Origin: Pisaster brevispinus
Lineage: Eukaryota > Echinodermata > Asteroidea > Forcipulatida > Asteriidae
Length of the DNA: 64,000 nt
Direction: 5' to 3'
Assembly: GCA_023634235.1 (NCBI GenBank)
Contig: JAMKCF010000020.1
Coordinates: 4,464,001-4,528,000, forward strand
Under the pieces are notes generated by a model that was given only the letters and a program-made list of their open reading frames with translations, ran no database searches and was not told where the DNA came from. This document shows, piece after piece, positions 24,461-38,500 of this stretch. Positions within the stretch are counted from its first letter, which is position 1. Every line of letters starts with the position of its first letter. The translations under genes were made by a program, and so were the position numbers.

Positions 24461-24588
24461 GTTGATTGGGCTGTTGAGACATTCATAAAGGGAATCCACC
24501 CAGCATCTTGAGACACACGGGAGTTGTACCAATACCAAGAATGTCACCATGAGACCGGCACCTGTTCTGATCACCTTGACTCTACTCT
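24461..24588 (+). CDS. exon 1: 5' UTR and signal peptide (coding from 24549)
   Basis: The preferred first coding exon. The ATG at 24549 sits in 'gtcaccatga' (A at -3) and opens [13 protein letters not shown], a hydrophobic signal-peptide core. A strong donor CTCT|GTAAGT at 24589 leaves one base (phase 1). Joined to 37624 it gives a continuous signal peptide ...LTLLCCALQTDG and then the first LDLa module, with likely cleavage just after this stretch. An upstream ATG at 24541 stops after three codons. The acceptor-like 'tttgatgtacag' just before 24461 suggests a further non-coding exon upstream. Confidence 0.6.
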
Positions 24589-27500
24589 GTAAGTACCGTA
24601 AACAACCAAATCAACACGTATGGTAACACGGAGTTTGGGGTTTTTAACAAAGAAAAATTGACTGGAGCGGGACTTGAACCAACAACCTCCGGATTAACGT
24701 ACCAACTATATACCAACTGAGCTATCCAGCCCTATGTTGGCGGTCTCCCTATTAGTCAATATCTTTGTTCGAGGATGCCAGAACAAAGATATTGACTAAT
24801 AGGGAGACCGCCAACATAGGGCTGGATAGCTCAGTTAGTAGAGCGCTGGTACGTTAATCCGGAGGTCGTTGGTTCAAGTCCCGCTCCAGTCAATTTGTCT
24901 TTGTTCAAAAACCCAAATTATTAAAATATTTACCCAGTCAGTTTCCCTTGTGGTTTATTACTTGATACGAAGTTTTGCTGACACTTTAAAATCTCCCGGG
25001 TCAAAATTGACTCGGATTTCGGGTCTCGGGAGGACCTGACCAATTTCCGGGGGTAGGCTGACCCGGAAAGTAGTTATAAGATGATAATGTTAACTCGAAT
25101 TTTACGTCAGTTTGATCCATTTGGGGTCATTTTGACTCTCGTTCCGGGTCACACTGATCGCATTAATTATAAGGAAGAAAGCACTCATCTGTCGTGGATT
25201 GATATATTAACAATTAAAACAAAATTTGCGTTTATACGTTACCCCTGCACTGGGCATGTGCGACCGAGCAAAACGTGTTCAACCTCGTGCCCAGCACCAT
25301 CCGGTCAAAATGTTCACCCCGACAGGGCCCAATTTCTTGGCTCTGCTTACCGTATAAGCACAGAATCGGCGCTTACGGAAGCAGGGAATTCTTTGCTTAC
25401 GTCAAGCGTATTTCACGGGTTAGCAGAAATTGTTTGCTTCTGCGCGTGCGTACTCCACGTTACTACGCATTCTTTGCTTACAATTACACAGCTAGCGCAG
25501 TATTAAAATTACTTACAAACTATTTAATACAGATGGCATCTGCTTTGGAGAAAGCGGCAACTCTTGTTTCAACGACTGAATCTTGGCAATCAAGTTAGGT
25601 CAACAATTTATCCAAGTATACTTTTGGCCAAACCAAACATAAGAAAAGAAGAAGAAATTTAAAATATATATATATTTATCAATAAAAAAAACCTACCCGA
25701 TTACCTGATGGGCCAAAATGTAATAAAATATATATATATATTATATATACATAATATTAGTAGGGGAGATTGCCTAAGCTTTCGATCCAAACCGGACCTT
25801 CGTCAGAGGCATAAACAAGAACAAACACAAACATATCCATTTATAGCAAAACGAGGAGCAAAGGATTAAGGGAGAGTATCCAGAAAAAACAGGAAAATAT
25901 AGCCAATTAAAGTTATAAATATGCAAACAATGGAGTGGCTAAGAACCAATCAGAGTAAAGTACATATACAAAAGTTAGTTGTCAATCGCCGAACCAAACA
26001 TAAGAAAAGAAAAAAAAGCAATACAATTTATAATTATCACTAAAAAGGCACTACCTGTTAAGCCAAAATGTACGGTACTACAAATAAAACGAAATACATA
26101 ATTTATTCATATAATCATATAATTTACCAGATTTGTTCTTCGTTGATGTTTTATTATTATTATTTTTGTGTTACTTACAATTGAAAACTAGAGAGGTATA
26201 CAGCAAATAAAATAATCTTGCAAGAAAATAGTTTTTTAGAATGTATAGTTCAGACACTTTCAACAATTTCCCGTTTTCAAAATTTACCGCTAAAAAAAGT
26301 GGAATTCAACAGCTGGAGACAACAAAAATCAACTCATATATTCATACATTGAATAATAGAAAATAATATTAATAATCTAAAGATCCCATAATCTTAATTC
26401 AGGTTTCGCATGATTGAAACCGCCCTGTGCTACAATCCTTTTCCCCACACTTCAATTTAAACATCCAGCTGCGCCTCCAGTTTGCAAATCGAAATCATCA
26501 TCAACTCACTTTTAACTCGAGAAACTTTCCAATCTTCCAATACAGTGGATAATTTGGCTAATCATATTAATAGTAAACACCCTCTTGAGACAACACTGAG
26601 CACAGCCGCGGTCAACGCGCGCCGTAAGGATGCCCCGTCACAAATCCGATTTGAAATGCGACCGGTTCGTTTAACGGGTGTTACAAATTGCGGGTGTCAG
26701 ATGTGTTCACAGTTAATAAATCTGCAATCCAAACGAGCAAATTCCCCGCAGGGCATGAATGTTGCAGGGGGGAGTTGGGGGGAGGGAATCATTGTGTAAA
26801 ATAACACGTATAATATTATATACCTGAGTTAATGTTAGAGTGCAGGAGTTCCTTCCAGTATTAAATAAGAAACTGTGAGCTGTTTGGTGTAAACACCCCT
26901 TTTTACGAAATGCCTCCACAAAAGCCACGACTTTTGGGGGAGGTTTGCCATTATGTTTGCCTTCGACTTTCAAAAGAGGGCCGAAGAAAACATGCAGGCA
27001 TTAAAGATTGATGTCATTCGTTCTTATGTCTGTTTATCAACCGAAAGGTTACAGTGAAACATGAACAGCGTAAACTACTCCACATATTTCATGGAAGTGC
27101 ATTGCTGATTTGTGCAAGTAAAAGCATTACGCACCAATCCATTTTCATCCCACTTCTGAAAGCCCTCTTGTTTCAGGAGGCTTACCATCAATGACTTATT
27201 TATTTCTTCTGTGCCTTAGCGCCTTTGAGCAGACCTTTGATTTTAGGCGCTTTATACAATTGTTTGTACGATTGATTGTAGGCCTAGGCCTTTACCAGGT
27301 AACCCAGTACACTCCTGGCGGTTCCGAAAGGGCATTCTGCTGCTGGGGATCGTGAATTTTACGCACATGCCCCTCATCAAATCCGTTGTGCAGAGTCTCT
27401 GGATGTTTTCAAGAAACATCTAAAAACTTGCCTATTCAATGGTTGATTGCTCAGGACCAACTGCCTTTCCCATCATTAGTGCCATTATTTATTCGCTTAT

Positions 27501-29562
27501 TGTATAGTTTTCTTGTAAAGCGCTGTGTGGTACCTAGTGTGAGAGCGCTCTAATGCTCGTTGTTGTTGTTATTATTATTATTTACCAAGAGTGGCTTTGA
27601 GCCTTGTTTGAGGGCGAACTTGCATTTAAAATTTGCATTTGCTGATGAAACATGCGAGCGTGGAAGAGGTATTATTGGCTGAGAGTTGTGCGCGGCGCGT
27701 ATTCAAGCATGCACGTTTCCATTATTTGACATCAATGATGAGGGCCAATAACTCGAATCGCTGCTGGTACGCTGCGAGGTCACGGGCACGTTTTTAATCA
27801 CAAAGAACAGCTATCGTCCAATGATCTGCCTCCTTTTGCCTCAGTGAGGGCGCTGTTTGAGAGAGTGACGTCATATGCAAGGGGGTCTATATGAATATAT
27901 TATGTCCTCAGTTTCCGCTTGGACATTAACCTAAAGAAACTGTCATGTCAGACGCTCTATTCTTCTCTTCGCCATCAACTATTGCCAATTCACCCAAAGA
28001 GCAACATAGACAAGTAACCGGGATCACAGGTTTTCTCGGTCTTTAAATGGGTAGCAACTGGGACCTGGTTTTATTGAACTAACAATCGTAGGCCGCGCTC
28101 GAGAAGATCAATTGAATGATTTTTCTTTGTGAACTTGGAACATAGCATACGGTATCGCTGTTAGTGTTTGCTTTTAAACTATTAAGCAATAACTCACTTT
28201 ACACTACAGTAGAGCGAAATCGATTCGTTAAGCAGGCAGATGACATGTTAGAGTGATGAACACGTTTTAATATAGGCCCCACATTAATCATTCTATTTTT
28301 TGATCCAGCTGTCACTGACAAAGAAACGTTAGCTGTTGCAAGAGTCTTTGTGCCAAGAATACATGATTTGTTACGTTCGTTTAAATCTTAAACCGGTGAG
28401 AGTTTCTTCTAAAGTAACGACAACGACAACGACAACGAAAACGCCAGCAACTGTGACACTGTGTTCGAGTTTCGAGTTGACTTTTTTCAAAAATCGAGTT
28501 GAAGTCTTCAAGTTTTGAGTTGAATTTTTTGCAAAAATTGGGCCATGCATCTTTGAGAAGGACCCGTAATCAAACGTCATTTCCTTATATAGAGCGGCCC
28601 TCTCAGCTCAGGGTTAAATTCCATGAAGCTACGAAGCTTAAACGGCTCATCCCAAAACAATTTTGTGGAGTTACCAGCTACAAAGCTAATGTAAACCGTT
28701 CATTGCTCGTGAATAGTTCTCCCTTCAGAGAGTAAGAACAAATTCATACGTACAAAGATAGTCTTGTGAAGTTTCTCATTTCTTGTCGTTGACCTTACTC
28801 GGCGAAATCAGTATAAGAATTGCTCAAACCGGGTTTAAAATCAACTGGGAACGTGTAACATTTCTACCTCACTGCTTAAAATCACTTTGAAAAGTTTTGG
28901 CCGTCAGAGCCATCTCATCAACCTTTGCACAGATGGTTTTCACCTGTGACAGAACCGTTTCAAGTTGTTTATTTTGAGCGTAGAAATTGCGGACACCAAG
29001 TGCTTTCTTATTGCTAGTCTCCAGGCAAAAGCCCGGAGATGTTTTCGAATGCGAAGTGCCATCTTTGGTGCAACACGTGGGTGCATTTCACTCCCCCGCG
29101 TTCAGCACAAAGCATCTACCCCCAAGAACCCGTAGGAATTACGTCTTCACTTAACACAAAAGGACTGTCTGTTCCAGACGTCCTCAAGGTCGAATAAACT
29201 TGAAGATTTTCATTTTTTTGATACCAGTACTTTGCGAAGGGAGAAACATCTTACTGAAAAATGACATTGCAGTATTCAATTTTTTATTTTTTTTTCTCTC
29301 TTTTATTTCAACTCTCACATTTCCATACTTCATGAAATTGTCTAAACAATACGTATCCTGAATGTAATTTGAAGCTTTGCATGGTGTAGATGGAAAACTA
29401 ATAATAGTGAGAGACTTGCGGGTGCAACCATAGTGATAGAACTCTTTTTGTTTTCAAAGAAGTGGTAAGAAGAACCGGTGAGTTCTCTACGTTTCAAAAA
29501 GAATACTCTGCGCGTTTTCAGGAGATGCCCCCCCCCAAAAAAAAAAGTAAATAAATAAAAAA

Positions 29563-29593
<31 letters not shown>

Positions 29594-32500
29594 AAATAAA
29601 ATAAAAAAACATATTTTTTTTAAAATTATAATAAATAAATGGATAAATAAAAAAAAATATAAAAAAATACATAAATAGATATAAAATATATATATATAAT
29701 AATGATAATAATAATAATAATAAATACAAAAAAATAAATAAAAGCTAAATAAACAATCATAATAATAATAATACTAATTTAAGAAGTAGGCCCCTGACTA
29801 TAAGTATTTGTGCCAGTCAGAAATCAAAATAATTATGGAGGAATCTTCTAGAAGCCGGGGCTTGTGGCGAGATGCTCAATGGACAGACAAACAGAACGTG
29901 AACTGTAACAAGAACGTACGGACAGACAGGTTGAACAAAGACAGTAATGATGTAAATATAATAAATTAAGGAACGTAGGAGGAGATCATTGATGCTTATC
30001 CTTTGAGAATAAACTTTGTCAGATACTGGGAGAGAAGACTCTTTTATAATCGCTTTTAATTTCGACCCACAGATGATTGTAATTTATAATAGAATCGCTG
30101 ATACCATTCCAAAGACGCGGCCCGGTAACGACGTGTGAGAGATGTGTGGGTGAATGGTACATAATAAAGGTGTGATTCGTTATGCGATCATGTTGAATAC
30201 CCATGAGTGTCGCGGACAGAGGTAAAGATTGTGGGTAAACGATTGTGAGAAAATTTGTACATGAAAATACCTCTTTGAAATTTAATCATTTCAGCAAGTG
30301 TCAATGTGTATAAGTTGTCAAATAAATAACGGGAATATTTCTTGGAACATTATAGTTCAAAATGTTTATTAGTGAGTTTTCACAATGATAATAAATAGTT
30401 TAATTATTATTTTAAAATACAAAAAAAGACATCACAAACAGAAGATTGAATTGCGTCTAAAATTCATGAGAAAATTACAACAACAAACTTAAACAATACA
30501 TTAAGGAAAAAACTTTAAAAGACACTAGACTGAATACACAAAATGTCAAAAAGGGAGAAAGTGACATTAAGAGTGATTAAAGGGAAAGGCAGGACAAGAA
30601 GGGGAGTAAAAAGCCATGACAAATAAAAGGCCATTCTGGATGTGAATAATGCAAGTCATAACAAAAAACAATCATAAAGATTGGCAGATATGCATGTTAC
30701 CCTATCCTGCCCGATGGACTCATTCTTCATCCAAGCTAGGGCCCTTAAAATCACTTAAATATATGTTAAGACAACCTGAACATTTGAAAGGATTAGCTAG
30801 AATTGATTAAATCTATTAGGTAAGGTATTGCACTCTGTTTGAATCTATTAGTTCTACACCTTACTTAAGGAACTGACCTACATGTTGATGAACTAAGATT
30901 CCTTTCATTTAAAATTGGTGGTGGAATTGAGTTTTGGATTCATTATTAATTGACCATATTTTTGACCGCATGAGGGCGCTGTCATCAGGAATGTCTTGCA
31001 TCACAATAGCAGTTTTAGCTTATTATAATTGCCTGTTTGTAATTTTCTTGCACCAATGAAGAATTACATAACAAATAGTGATAAAAAAGTGAAAAACCCT
31101 GTTTGTTTACTTGTTTTTCATAATGTGAAATTTATCCACATACGCCCTCACGTGGTCAAAAATACGGCGAATTCATCGGCAAATAAGACATAACTGAACA
31201 CGTCTATCATACAACTTAGTGAGACCAAGAGTTTCAATTGCATGTTCATATTTAATCAATGAAGCTGGTACCAAGAATGTTTAATTAATTCATAAACTTA
31301 ATTGATCCTAATTTTGTGTTTATTGGTAATAATATTTTTGTCGCTGTCCAATAATGCATCATACCTTTAAAGAGCGAGGGGAAATGTCAAATTAAATGTA
31401 CGGACCCATTTTTTTTCTCAGAATGATGTCACCAGATGTTTTGGATGTTGACAAAGTTTGCGCTGTATGGAAAGATGTCGAATGCAATGGCAATTTACAC
31501 TGTTTTTCTCCACCCACATGAGGACTCTATCTGTTAGAAAATGAAAGCATCACAAAATTGAATTTGACATTTCCCTTCCTCTTTAACATTTACCGTAGTA
31601 GTAGTAAAGACAGGAAAAAACCGCTGGAACTTGTGCGGCCTTTTTTAGTTTTTTAGTTTTTTTTTTAGTTTTTTTTTTTTACATCAAATGATTCTTTGCC
31701 ATGCTATTTTGACGTATTGCCGGAGTTGTGACGAGACAAGAGCTAGGAAACCGTCGAATAATCAATACCAATGCTGCACTCAATCAGCGTAATCCTTGTT
31801 TTTCTTCGAAGTAAACTTTCAGACAGTCGTCAAATAGAAGAAAAACATGTACTTCTCAAGTGACGCAAAGTGATTAACTTTTTGTACTCTTTTGCCCGAG
31901 GGCACCAGTACTATAAAGTTTCGTGATTCGGGAGTACAGCTTCAATGTTGACATTTTGAATCTCCCAAAGGTATAACTCGGTTGTCTTGTCCCTCTTCGT
32001 AATGCTTCATAAAGGAGGCAAAACGGTGTTCATAACGAACTGTGACATTCATATATCTGAAAGTTAAGCAACAGTCAAAGACCTTCCTCTTTTGAAAATA
32101 AATGGAAATAAAACCCCGCTAATTGGCCGCAAGGAATGTAATTAGAGAATCCCCCGGGGAGGGGACGACCTCACGAGCAGAAAACACATGATATGAATTT
32201 TGTCCATGAGTTTGTAGGCATCGAGAGCAGGGAAATTGGACCCGTGTGTATCGACAGGGTTGCACCCCCGGGACTAAAATTCAAAGCAATGTACAAATTG
32301 GAAATAGAACAAGGTGACTGTGTTTTGAAGATAACCCTCCGTGGAATACTGTTGCTGTTGCAGTAATAAAAAAATATATAAAAATAAACTAGTTTTGAAC
32401 AATAGTACTGCGGTGCGAAATAACTATAACGTAACTGGTGATTGCAAAGAATAAAACAAGATTGCAAGAAAACTAAACACTTGTCGTAGAGAAGAATGTT

Positions 32501-35500
32501 GCAAGAATCATCTTTCTCAACAGTAGGCATATACAAATAGGCTTTATTCCCATTTTGATATGCAAATGAATGTGAAGTATACTGAGTATAATGTTACATT
32601 GGCGGTAATATTCTGGAAAGAGTCTACAGAACAAGCGGAATAGTTTATTTCAAACCAAACAGTTTATTTACTGTGCATATATTGCAGATGAGACGTTTGT
32701 GTAATATCCAGCTTTCGTGTAAATTGTCAGTGTTCTTTATCGCCATTATAAATGTGTTATCATGTATCTTCACTATAACGATGTACATGTGTTTTTAATC
32801 ATGGCAACATTGAAATAAATGCATTGTCTATCTATCTAACCAGGGCTAGATTTCACAAAGCACTAAGATTCGTCTTAAGTTAAGTTGATTACTGTGACAT
32901 TACACTTTGCTTAGCAACTAAGTGACACAGCTTAAGATCAATCTTAGCTCTTTGTGAATTCGTCCCCAGCTCTGCTAATGCATGCGGATGTTGTGGAGGC
33001 GATTGCTTACCCTATACGAAGGATTATTTTGGTATCGAGGTTTTGACTTTTTTTCGTAAAATTAAAATCAGGAGCAGGTTACCTTTAAAATAGCGTGCTG
33101 TGTTTTCAGAATCCTATGCTATCCCAAGAGAAGAATGAATCTTCGTTTGAAAGAGCAATACAGAAAGCGTAAACAAAGCAGGTTCTCGTTCCAGTGGTTG
33201 GACTACGGGACTTGCAATCACATGGTTGAGGGTTCGAATCCAACCAAGCTAACCACTGATTTCACAATGACTATGATAAGTATTGCCGTCTAGTTACTGA
33301 ATCACAATTTCTTGATTTGTGCAATTCATAATCATATAGACGTTAAATCAATATTTGTATGAGAGAGAACGACTGTTGCCAGCTTGGCGTTATCCCCTTG
33401 TGGGAGTTTGCTGAGCTTCCTTGATGGGAAAATCGTCTAAAAAAAAACCTCATGCGTTTTGGAGTGAACGCCAAACGTTGATTTTAGTGATTCGTTTCAT
33501 GAGTTCCATGATCGTGTGCGTACATAACACGTGGCGGCACTTCGCTTCCGTAATAAACAAACGTAAAAATAACAGTAACCCTTAATTCAACCAACAATGT
33601 GTGCCTGGTATTCCACGATATACATACAGTATCGCTAAAACATTTTCTTACAATCTTCAATAACACTTAATTTAACGACCAAGGAGACGATTTGAAATTG
33701 AGATGGTTCTATATTATTGTTAAATTACAGTTGGGTTTTAATCTGTCCTCATTTTGTTCGACAAATTTTTAATTTTGTTTCAGACTTCATTGTTGATCTG
33801 TTAATATGCAACAAAAGGAAAGGCGTTCTATTGCTAGCAGGTTAATATAAAGTTAAATGATTCGTGTTTCTAATAGTCATTGTGTTTGTATGGGGTGATC
33901 GGCGCTCGCTATGGTGAGCTTTCACTGCTCTTATCAAAATTTCTGAAAAGTACGTTTACTTTTCATATATTATATTTTTTCCCGACCACACTACTCATTT
34001 ATCGGGTCTTACAAACCTTCGCATGCACATTTTCTTGTATTTATTTTGTTTGATTTTAAATCTCAGGACAATGAACCAACAATTTGACAACGATTCGACC
34101 AAGGAAGTATAAAAGTAAAACAAAACCGGTTTCAAACAGATGTGTATTCGGCAATGAAGACAACACTATTTGATAGGTCCCGTTTGTTGTGTAATGCACG
34201 TAAAAGAACCCAGTTACACATGGTCTTTAAAATCATTCTGACTTAACAAAATCCACCAAATTTGATTTTTCGGCACCAGGGGTGTCATTTTATGGCATGG
34301 CGCATTATAAATGTACACCACTATTATTATTGTTATTTCATTTTATCACAGCAAGCAAAAGAAAGATCGCTTTTTTCTCTTTGTGCTGATCCCCGTAGCC
34401 TTAGATCTCAAGAGTCTTTCTCATGATCCTCGCTGTTCGTAAAAGCGCCGCCTTCTGTTAAAGATTTATCCTCAAATTTGTCCCTATTTTATCTATAGAT
34501 GTTTAATATTACTATTACTCAGAATGTCTTCCACCATCATCGCATACATATTTCTAAAGCAACGTAAACGCGTCAAACATCTCACAAAATTACCAATTTG
34601 AATAACCAAACTCCCACAAGTTGCTGTCGCACTTCTGACCTATCGAGGCCGACATTTTCCCCCCTTTCACAACACACAAAAGGTTAATCTAATTTGAATC
34701 CATGCCTGGGATACAGTTGTTATTTTAGTCGAAACATTTTCTTCTTCTATCCACCCTCTTGCATGCTCCGTTGGTTTGGGGCATTCTCTCACTCACACAC
34801 ACACACACACACACAAAACCATCTCCGGTTCGTGCGCATTCTACGGTCTATTTTCCATGAGTCTGCCTCGGAAGAGATAGGGTTTTTACCCGCGGCAGAG
34901 ATAAAGAGAGGCCTGCTTCTTCCACTAAGAAAAACACTCTTCAGACGTTCATCTCTCTAGACAATCGGGTGATTTTTTAAGCGTGTTTCCCGAACAAAAA
35001 GCAGATGATATGATCAGTGCTCCCCCGAGCACACTTAAGTTGGGTTTCTTTTCTTTTTGTGTGACTGGCGTGATGGCTCAAATATCAAAACAGTAACAAG
35101 ACGGGACGAGGGTTTGCCACAGGGTGCTGGATTATTTATTTTCTGACACCGATACCTGGTAAATAGCCTCAAAATATATGACAAGTATTGATTGGTATCA
35201 GAGATCATAATGTGTGGTTACCCACGACTATGTTTTTTAGTCCGTGCCGAGTAGAGAAAAACTCACGGACAGACAGGTTGAAATATGGAGGAATGTATAG
35301 ATTCTGTATGCGTTGTCGGGGTGAATGTAAATTCCCTCGAGAGGCTGCCAATCTGCCAATCTTGTCTTGGAACTTTGTTGTTGATGGTGTGGAAAGTTCA
35401 TAATCGCAGTGTGGTGTGCAAAGTATAATGTATTATGTAGGTTTACAAGTCTTCTTGTTAACTCTCTCTTGTTATGATTATTCAAACTATCTGCATTATT

Positions 35501-38500
35501 TATATTATGAAATATTAATAATGGAATGTCCTTATTTGTCTGATTTGAGTATGTTTCTGTTGTCAGAGAACGTCTGCGAATCTGGTTTCAATGCATGTCA
35601 AATGATTATATGTTAGTCCTTATAGCCGTACGACCTAGGGGAAAATGCCCGCCCGAATTCGGGCATAGCAGTGTGGACAATTCGGGTACAGCAAGATGAA
35701 CAGAAAATTTGTTTGTTTATCTGTTTAAAATTTCAGGCAAATCAACCCCTCTGCCCCCTTTAACCAATGAGTCCCTATTCCCCCATATGTGTTTCTGTTC
35801 ATTCGCCTGGAAATTGTTGTATTTATCATCTGGATCTCTCCATCTTCACAAGGAGCCAAAACGGTTGTTCCAAATTGTTCATGTTGCGCATCAACTGCCG
35901 TATGTCTGTTTGTTTGTGGTATGTGTTTCCGTGTAGTGGCTGAATCATGAATAAAGTTGGCTGAAGCCTGCAAATGCACGGACTTCATGAGTTCAACTGT
36001 GACATGTTAATCTATATAGGCCTACTAAATTGTTAGTGTGACGTCAATGCATAAGGCCCATTTCGAGTATTAGCAAAAATAACATTTTCAAAACATGCAA
36101 TTGCGATAGTTTTAGGTTTCTTACTATTGCACAATGATTTACCGTTTATGTTTGTAGTGTTGTCATTTAGCTTTCGAGAAAGACTGTGCTAGGGTCGAAA
36201 CTAACTATTTTGGGGGAATATTTTACCAAATAAAGGTACAGTTTACACAGATTCTTGCTGTATGCACTGATTAACGTACTACCAGTGCATGACTTTAAAT
36301 TACATAGTGCGCAGTTTTACTAGGAAAGTGTTCCACAAAAATCACACAAATCAAAAATCGAAACATATAACCAACTAAATCTAAATAAACTCACTGATAT
36401 CAACGCTCTAATTCCCAGTAATCTTTATTATGAAACCATTTCAGGCCCTTAGGCACCCATCGAAGGAAATAATAACACAGCCTAGCTCAATTAATACCAA
36501 TGCATCAATTTTGGAGCAAACATTCAAGTGTTAATAATCCACCGAAGAAGAAATCACAACTATATCAAAATGTTCCCCAAACACCATGCCTTCCACAAAA
36601 CTGAACTTCGCCACCGCCGTTGCAGTCCCAACGGCTGTTTTCAAAGACGCTTCAACGGCACGGGGAGAGGTGTAATTACAGATAATTTCTGACAGTCTAA
36701 TAAGCAGCTAGCTATAACAGCGCTTGGGGTCACTGTTAACCAACTGCTATCAAATAACTGCTCCCCCCTAAAAAACCCCAGCAGCGTGAAAATGAGGACT
36801 TAACAGGATCAGCCTTCGCCGGTGATTCGATCGGGCGTTAAAGGTGGACAGTCGGCCGTGTGCCAGAAACAGCTGATTTGTGACACTTTTTTTTTTTTTT
36901 TTGCTATTTGAACCAGAATCGCAGCTTGCAAGCTGCCTTCCCTGAAATGTGTCAGTTTAAGTTTGCGCTGATTATGAAGGTATAACAACGTTTAGGCCCA
37001 CTGTAAGTTTTACGTATAATGTTGAAACTGATGAAGAAAAATTGTTTTACTTTTGGTATGTTTCATATGATTGTTTTATTAATTTTCATATTTCGTATAC
37101 TCTAATCAATTTTCATCCTTTTTTTCAATTTTTTTATTATTTATTTTATTATTTGTTTTAACAGTGTTGCTGTGTGTTAATACAAGTTGACTTGCGAGCA
37201 ATTTGGTGTGAGAATCTTGCAGGAAAGCAAGTTCACTGGTTTATGATCCATAGTTTGAAAACATACTATAATCATCCCAGCATTTAGTATATGTTAATTT
37301 TTGCACCGGGATAAAAAATATGAATTGGTTGGTACCCTTATACCAAAGTAAAATTAAGCACTGTATACTTGGTACTTACCGAGTTCTGTGAAAAATCATA
37401 CACAGGTGAGCAGTGCCTGTGGATTTTTCTTTTACAGAACTCGGGAAAGTACTGAGTGTACAGTGCTAAAAACACATCGGTGTAGATATATAAGGGTAAA
37501 ACTAGACAATATCTCAGCATTTTAATGGTGCTGCTTTGACGAAATCAAAAGCATGATTCAAAAGTTGTTAATATAGTCGCCAAATTAAATCTCGCTGATC
37601 GATTTTGTTGTGTGACTTAACAGGCTGTGCTTTGCAAACGGATGGGAGGCTACGCTATAAGGACGAGACAACTTCTTGCGAAAACGAAGACGATTTCGAA
37701 TGTGAGCACGGCGTATGCATCAAACAAAGCCTCACTTGCAACTCGGCCTACGACTGCGAGTCTATGGCGGATGAAACAGTGCAACTATGTGGTGAGAAAT
37801 TGTTTTGTGGTAAAATCCTTGTAATAGCAAAAAAAAGCATTGCGCCTTATCTTTGCTGCGCCTGTTGAAACCATTAGCCTTTTTTTCTCGAGATTTATTA
37901 TGGCGGATACAATAGACTTTCCTTGCTTAACGCAAAACGCTGCAGGTACGCTGAGGTCATGCGCATGTTGTTTTACGCACAAAGAACAGCTAACCTCCAA
38001 CGATTTGCCTCCTTTTGCCTGAGTGAGGGCGCTTTTTGGCCTGAGTAAGGGCGCTTTTTGAGAGTGTGACGTCATATGCAAGGGATCTATAGGAGTGCAC
38101 CGTTTGGTTTGGGTGTATACGGAAAAAATTCACCCATACCCAACAGTGTCATACTATTGTGTGCACCAAATCTCAAAATGGCTTATTCGGTAAGACCAAA
38201 GAGCAACACTCCTAGGTGGTGCAGTGTCTATTTGGAAGCTGCTTACTCTTTTGTGTGACTGCAACCTTTATCAAGGGGTGCTGGAAAACATTCTTTTCTA
38301 TATTTGTTGCAAACGTTTTAACCAATTCATATTTATATTTACACGCATATAATTGTCTCCTATCTCGCATGGTAGTATTAAAACGTTTCACCTGATTGTT
38401 TTGCTCCTCGAAAAGGGAAGAGTGCCGAGGTCGGACCCCAATATTTTCAATATCCACATAATGTGTATAATAGAAACATAGCCAGTCAGTTTCCCTTGAT

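Larger units (their letters stand above)
24589..37623 (+). other. intron 1 (about 13 kb)
   Basis: This runs between donor GTAAGT at 24589 and the acceptor 'gtgacttaacag' ending at 37623. It contains the large R4 hairpin, an R3 copy, a hammerhead-like motif, two LINE-derived fragments, AT microsatellites and several MITE-like repeats. No exon was recognised in it. A first intron this long often carries regulatory sequence, but I can point to none specifically. Confidence 0.6.

Noticed and set aside
25081..25506. 141-codon plus-strand frame
   Set aside because: It spans the end of an R3 element and an R2 element; the open frame is accidental.
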